From NCBI GenBank assembly GCA_018303855.1, contig JAGVXI010000011.1:1-49815 (forward strand): a DNA stretch of 49,815 nt. The letters run 5' to 3'. The stretch's first letter is position 1, and every line of letters starts with the position of its first letter. This document shows, piece by piece, positions 45,847 to 49,815 of the stretch. Under the pieces are notes generated by a model. It ran no database searches. It was not told the origin of the DNA and saw only the letters and a list, made by a program, of their open reading frames with translations. Position numbers and translations under genes: made by a program. This DNA is from Candidatus Pacearchaeota archaeon. Lineage in GTDB: Archaea > Nanobdellota > Nanobdellia > Pacearchaeales > GW2011-AR1.

Positions 45847-47466
45847 TTATTTTAATACAGGAGCATAAGTATGAGGATAATTTCTTTCAGGTATTCTGCT
45901 TACACTCAGACTTTTTACAAATGCTCCTGGAGCAATTTCTGTACCACTTACTTTTCCTGATTCAGCACCGCAAAATCCGTGAAAAACTCCATAATTACCA
46001 TCTGTTAAATCAATATGCATTAATGTTTGATTAGGTTCTCCAGTAATAAATACCCCACGAACTTCTTGAATTTTTCCATTTGTATAAACTCGAAATGCCC
46101 TTTTTGGATAAGTGTTATAATGACTTTCTTCTGGTAAAGTTAATCCTCCTTCAGTTCCCACCAACAATAAGCCATATTTTAACCCTTTTTTCTCGCATTC
46201 TGCTATCAATTCTTTTTTTAATTTTTCTTTTGAAACAGTTTTTGAAGAGGTTACAATAATATTAGACATTCTTGGGCATGGATCTGAATTTAATTCAGCC
46301 CTTGCATGTCCGTTTGAATTTGTTTTGAAATATCCTGCTGTTTCTCTTGAATGCATGTATTCTTTTAAAACTCCATTCTCCAAAAGCTTTACTTTCTTGC
46401 CAGCCACTCCCTCTTCGTCAAATTTATAATGTCCAAAAAGCGGATTCCCATTCCAATTTTCCAATGCAGGGTTATCTTCTACATGCAAAAAATTTGGCGC
46501 AATTTTTTCCCCAAGTCTGTCTTTAAATAAAGTTACTCCTCCTTCGCTAAACCACTCTTCGTCATCTTTCATTCTATGCGCTTCTAATGCATGCCCCATA
46601 ACTTCATGAAATAATACCCCTACGTTTTCTCCATCAAGAATTGCCGGAAATGCTCCGCTATTTTGTATTGGAGCTTTTAATATTTCGCTTAATTCATGGG
46701 TAATTTGTTTTCCTTTTTTTATTATTTCGGTTATAGAAGGGATTTTAGTTATATCATTTCCCACCCATCTAAAGCTGTGAGGGATGACTCTCTTTTGCCC
46801 ATCAACAGCCGTTATTTCCATAGATAAAAAATAATCTATAAAATTTGTAAATATCCTTGTTCCTTCTGAATTCAAGTAATATCTTTTTGTTAATGAAGCA
46901 TCAAAATCAAAATTAATATCTTTTATTATCCGATTATTAATTTCTAATGAAGCTTTTGCGAGGTCACTTTCTAATTTTTTTAAATCAAATTCAAGGTTTT
47001 TTTCTTTTTCTGTATACTCTACTTTTTTGGCATCTGCAAAAAAAACATATTGCTCTCTTTTTTTTGTTCTTCCTAAAGTTTGGGCAAACCTTGATTCTAA
47101 ATCTTCTGCACATTGCCAAAAAGTAGCATTTCCTACATCTTTTAAAACAATGTTACTCGCCAATGGTTCTAAGTTTCCTGGCAATTTGAATGATTCACTC
47201 TGAATCCCTCCGCCTTCTATTGGATGCCCCATTCTTATTTCAAGTCTTGCTTTTAAAGGAGTATAGCCTAAAGGTTCTTTTAAGAAATAAACTCCTCCAT
47301 TCTCCATTTCCAGAATGTGCGAAATAGAATCATCTATCACACTCATAGAACAAAAAAATGGGGAATAACCTATTTTTGTATTATTTGGCCTTTTTACTTT
47401 TATTTTACTTTCTCTTAATTGTTCCAAATACCTTTCCATTATCCTAAAAATTTTAGAGTCAGCCAT
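45847..47466 (-). CDS. tldD: TldD/PmbA-family metalloprotease
   Basis: GVLFHEVMGHALEAH; NPLFGHYKFDEEGV, LLVGTEGG. Confidence 0.88.
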   Translation of the reverse strand: MADSKIFRIMERYLEQLRESKIKVKRPNNTKIGYSPFFCSMSVIDDSISHILEMENGGVYFLKEPLGYTPLKARLEIRMGHPIEGGGIQSESFKLPGNLEPLASNIVLKDVGNATFWQCAEDLESRFAQTLGRTKKREQYVFFADAKKVEYTEKEKNLEFDLKKLESDLAKASLEINNRIIKDINFDFDASLTKRYYLNSEGTRIFTNFIDYFLSMEITAVDGQKRVIPHSFRWVGNDITKIPSITEIIKKGKQITHELSEILKAPIQNSGAFPAILDGENVGVLFHEVMGHALEAHRMKDDEEWFSEGGVTLFKDRLGEKIAPNFLHVEDNPALENWNGNPLFGHYKFDEEGVAGKKVKLLENGVLKEYMHSRETAGYFKTNSNGHARAELNSDPCPRMSNIIVTSSKTVSKEKLKKELIAECEKKGLKYGLLLVGTEGGLTLPEESHYNTYPKRAFRVYTNGKIQEVRGVFITGEPNQTLMHIDLTDGNYGVFHGFCGAESGKVSGTEIAPGAFVKSLSVSRIPERNYPHTYAPVLK

Positions 47467-47554
47467 TCTGTTTATAAACCCAATAACGCTTTTTAAGAAT
47501 AATTGTTGTCCAAAATAGATTTATTATTAAATAAGATACTCTTCCTACATCCAA

Positions 47555-47947
47555 TTAATAACTAAAAAACTGGCTAAATCTCTCGCCTTTCTTTTTTGCC
47601 TCTTCTAAAGAAACTGCCCAGTTATTTCCCACATCTCTTAGCTTTTTAGGGTGCAAGAAAAGCCATCCTTCTCTGTTAAAACGCAGGGCAATTACTGGAT
47701 GTAACCCAAAAATCTCGCAAAAAATCATAAACTGCTCAATTTGTTGTTTTGAAATATACTTCACAGGTTTTTTGCTTGATTTAACTTCAATTGCATATTT
47801 TCTCCCGCCTGCTTTGCCTGCAATTAAATCGCATTCAGCATTTTCCATAACACCGCTTCCTGCAACCCTTACAGCTCTCCATCCAGCTTCAATGAATTTC
47901 TTAAATAACTCGCGTTCAGCATTGCTTCCCTTGGATTTGTTGGACAT
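47555..47947 (-). CDS. hjc: archaeal Holliday junction resolvase Hjc
   Basis: KGSNAERELFKKFIEAGWRAVRVAGSG...CDLIAGKAGGRKYAIEVKSSK. Confidence 0.92.
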   Translation of the reverse strand: MSNKSKGSNAERELFKKFIEAGWRAVRVAGSGVMENAECDLIAGKAGGRKYAIEVKSSKKPVKYISKQQIEQFMIFCEIFGLHPVIALRFNREGWLFLHPKKLRDVGNNWAVSLEEAKKKGERFSQFFSY

Positions 47948-47963
47948 TTTTTACAAGTTCTTT

Positions 47964-48785
47964 TTATAGGTTATCTAATGGACTTTTTATATTTTTTATA
48001 GATGCCTGAGAAATTTGTGTGTAGATTTGCGTTGTTTTTATATCTGAATGCCCTAAAAGCTTCTGAATTATTCTCAAATCAGTTCCATTTTCAAGAAGGT
48101 GTGTTGCAAAAGAATGCCTAAGCAGGTGTGGATAAACTTCTTTTGTAATTTCCGCCTTTTTTGCGGAATTCTCAACTATTTTTCCAATACTCTTCTTTGT
48201 TAATTTTCCTCCTCGATTTGATGGAAAAAGAATTTTATCAGGGTTCAATTTGATATATGCTTTAAGCTCTTCTGTGAGTGATTCAGGAACTTTGACAAAC
48301 CTGTCTTTCTTTCCTTTTGCTAGGTTTATATGAATTAATTTTTCTTCAAAATTAACATTCTCTTTTTTTAAATTAATAATTTCAGAAACTCTTAATCCGC
48401 AACCATAAAGAATTTTTAATATGAGTTTATGTTTTATGTTTGAAGTAATCTTAATCATTTTTTTAATTTCTTCTGGTGTTAATATTATAGGGATTGTTTT
48501 GTTTCTTTTTGGTTTTGGAATATAAATGTTTTGATTTAAAATATTCTTAAAAAAATATTCAAGTGCGAAAATTGTATGATGTACAGAAGAAGGTTCGTTT
48601 TTCTCAAGCTTTTTTAATATATATTTTTTAGCATTTTCAAAATTTGGCATTTCATTAAAATAATTCAAAAATTCAAAATATTTTTTAATATGAACAAGGT
48701 AGGCTTTAGAAGTTTCTTTAGAATAATTTCTTAAAATCAAGTTTTCTTTTAATTTGTCAAAGAGCACCCATTTTTCTTCCTGCAT
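47964..48785 (-). CDS. xerA: tyrosine recombinase XerA
   Basis: YGCGLRVSEIINLK, HLLRHSFATHLLENGTDLRIIQKLLGHSDIKTTQIYTQI. Confidence 0.93.
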   Translation of the reverse strand: MQEEKWVLFDKLKENLILRNYSKETSKAYLVHIKKYFEFLNYFNEMPNFENAKKYILKKLEKNEPSSVHHTIFALEYFFKNILNQNIYIPKPKRNKTIPIILTPEEIKKMIKITSNIKHKLILKILYGCGLRVSEIINLKKENVNFEEKLIHINLAKGKKDRFVKVPESLTEELKAYIKLNPDKILFPSNRGGKLTKKSIGKIVENSAKKAEITKEVYPHLLRHSFATHLLENGTDLRIIQKLLGHSDIKTTQIYTQISQASIKNIKSPLDNL

Positions 48786-48939
48786 AATTTAATCAAACCC
48801 TTATTACTTAAAAAGGTTACCATACATCTCTTTTAAGATGGGAATATAACCTCTGGTTCTATTTCCATCATGTTAGTTTCAATTTTTGAGAATGCCTACA
48901 AGTTAGAGTTCAAACAAAGAAATAGGAAATAATATTTTT

Positions 48940-49215
48940 TCTCCCACCCAATAGGAGAGACGCGCGCAGTTTTCTTTTCAAGAAAACTAGATAGCAAAAA
49001 CTTCGTTTTTGGATTTATATGGGGATTTCCTTAGTGCTTCGCACAGATAGTCTCGGCTTCGCCTCGCAGAAAAACTTCTTTTATCCGACCAATGAAAACC
49101 CACGAAATTAAAATTTCGTCTAACAGAGGATAAAAGGTTCGCTGTCGCTCTCCCAAATTTTTCTATTTATTTTGGGGGAGTTCCTAATCCTTCGGATAGA
49201 TAGTCGGCTCACGCC
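48940..49215. repeat. dense hairpin block with repeated AGATAG-linked stem-loops; possible structured RNA or ssDNA element
   Basis: At least seven perfect or near-perfect stems, several closed as C(TTC)G; two aligned ~42-bp copies with covarying stems. Confidence 0.75.
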
Positions 49216-49218
49216 AAA

Positions 49219-49815
49219 TTATCTTCTCCTACTTCTTCCTCTGCCAGTTAAAGCCCAAATTATTACTCCCACAATAACTGAAGCAATTATCCAACCTGTC
49301 CAATTACTAAAAAATCCTTTTATCACACTTATAATTTTTGAAAAAGAATTTGTTTGAATCTCAACACCTTCGGATTTTCCTTCAAATTTTACTTGATTAT
49401 CTACTATGCTGTTTGGGATTTTATATTGAGAATTTATGTTTATTGCTTTTTTCTCATCATAAGGATTTTGATAATACTCAATATTTTGAAGGTCTAAAGT
49501 CGGTGTCAAAATCCAATCACTTACTCTTTTATCTCTCTCCATATTATTATAAGAATTTAATGGAATATAAAACTCAAATTTGCTTTTTGGAGGAATATAA
49601 GCTGGACTTCCCATAATTTTATGAGTTTCAGTTTCTTTACCATTTCCATTCCAATTTCCTAAATTTTTGTTTTCTACTAAAATCCTCAAATTTATAGAAT
49701 CACTATTTTCAGAACCCACTTTAACCCAAAAATCAAAATTATTTTTTATGGTAACTTTTAACATAACATTATTATCAGGATTTGCAATTCCCTTGATACA
49801 TCCTTGATAACATTC
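49219..49815 (-). CDS. C-tail-anchored surface protein, 5' end beyond the window
   Basis: Reading frame stays open upstream of 49764 to the edge (...VIKDCIKGIANPDNNVMLKVTIKNN); C-terminal TM then TGRGRSRRR. Confidence 0.6.
   Translation of the reverse strand, partial: ECYQGCIKGIANPDNNVMLKVTIKNNFDFWVKVGSENSDSINLRILVENKNLGNWNGNGKETETHKIMGSPAYIPPKSKFEFYIPLNSYNNMERDKRVSDWILTPTLDLQNIEYYQNPYDEKKAININSQYKIPNSIVDNQVKFEGKSEGVEIQTNSFSKIISVIKGFFSNWTGWIIASVIVGVIIWALTGRGRSRRR

Noticed and set aside
47964-48785. Integrase of a mobile element or provirus
   Set aside because: The sequence looks like chromosomal XerA, beside hjc, with no phage or plasmid genes or att duplications seen in the window.
48940-49215. 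RNase P RNA, SRP RNA or tmRNA
   Set aside because: I could not find the conserved core sequences expected of these RNAs; the region is organised as repeated small hairpins instead.

Overview
AT-rich archaeal chromosome segment. Gene content points to a DPANN lineage (Pacearchaeota/Woesearchaeota-like; an inference from gene families, no search was run). Core genes recognised: tRNA-Ser(UGA), tRNA-Pro(UGG), L1-L10-L12 operon, L40e, aIF5A, FKBP PPIase, FtsZ, SecE, Spt5/NusG, L11, L37Ae, RpoP, prefoldin beta, SepF, PCNA, a PriS-type primase, TldD, Hjc and XerA. L40e, RpoP and a 13-aa Lys-rich micro-ORF are absent from the supplied ORF track. The accessory content is mostly cell-surface related: an S-layer gene with a long structured leader; an archaeosortase-like gene translationally coupled to DedA and divergent from a PAP2-like gene; and a ~14 kb same-strand cluster (24110-38057) of pilin-like and Cys-rich membrane proteins built from a duplicated module with a gene fusion or split. 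The least explained signals are non-coding: (1) a 73-bp-period array of alternating hairpins with compensatory stem changes after priS (40571-40786); (2) a ~275 bp block of C(TTC)G-capped hairpins with covarying repeat copies upstream of xerA (48940-49215); (3) mutually exclusive long-range pairings in the S-layer leader (23216-23347); (4) a three-helix hairpin in the L1 operon leader (3985-4037). No CRISPR/cas, IS element or prophage was recognised.
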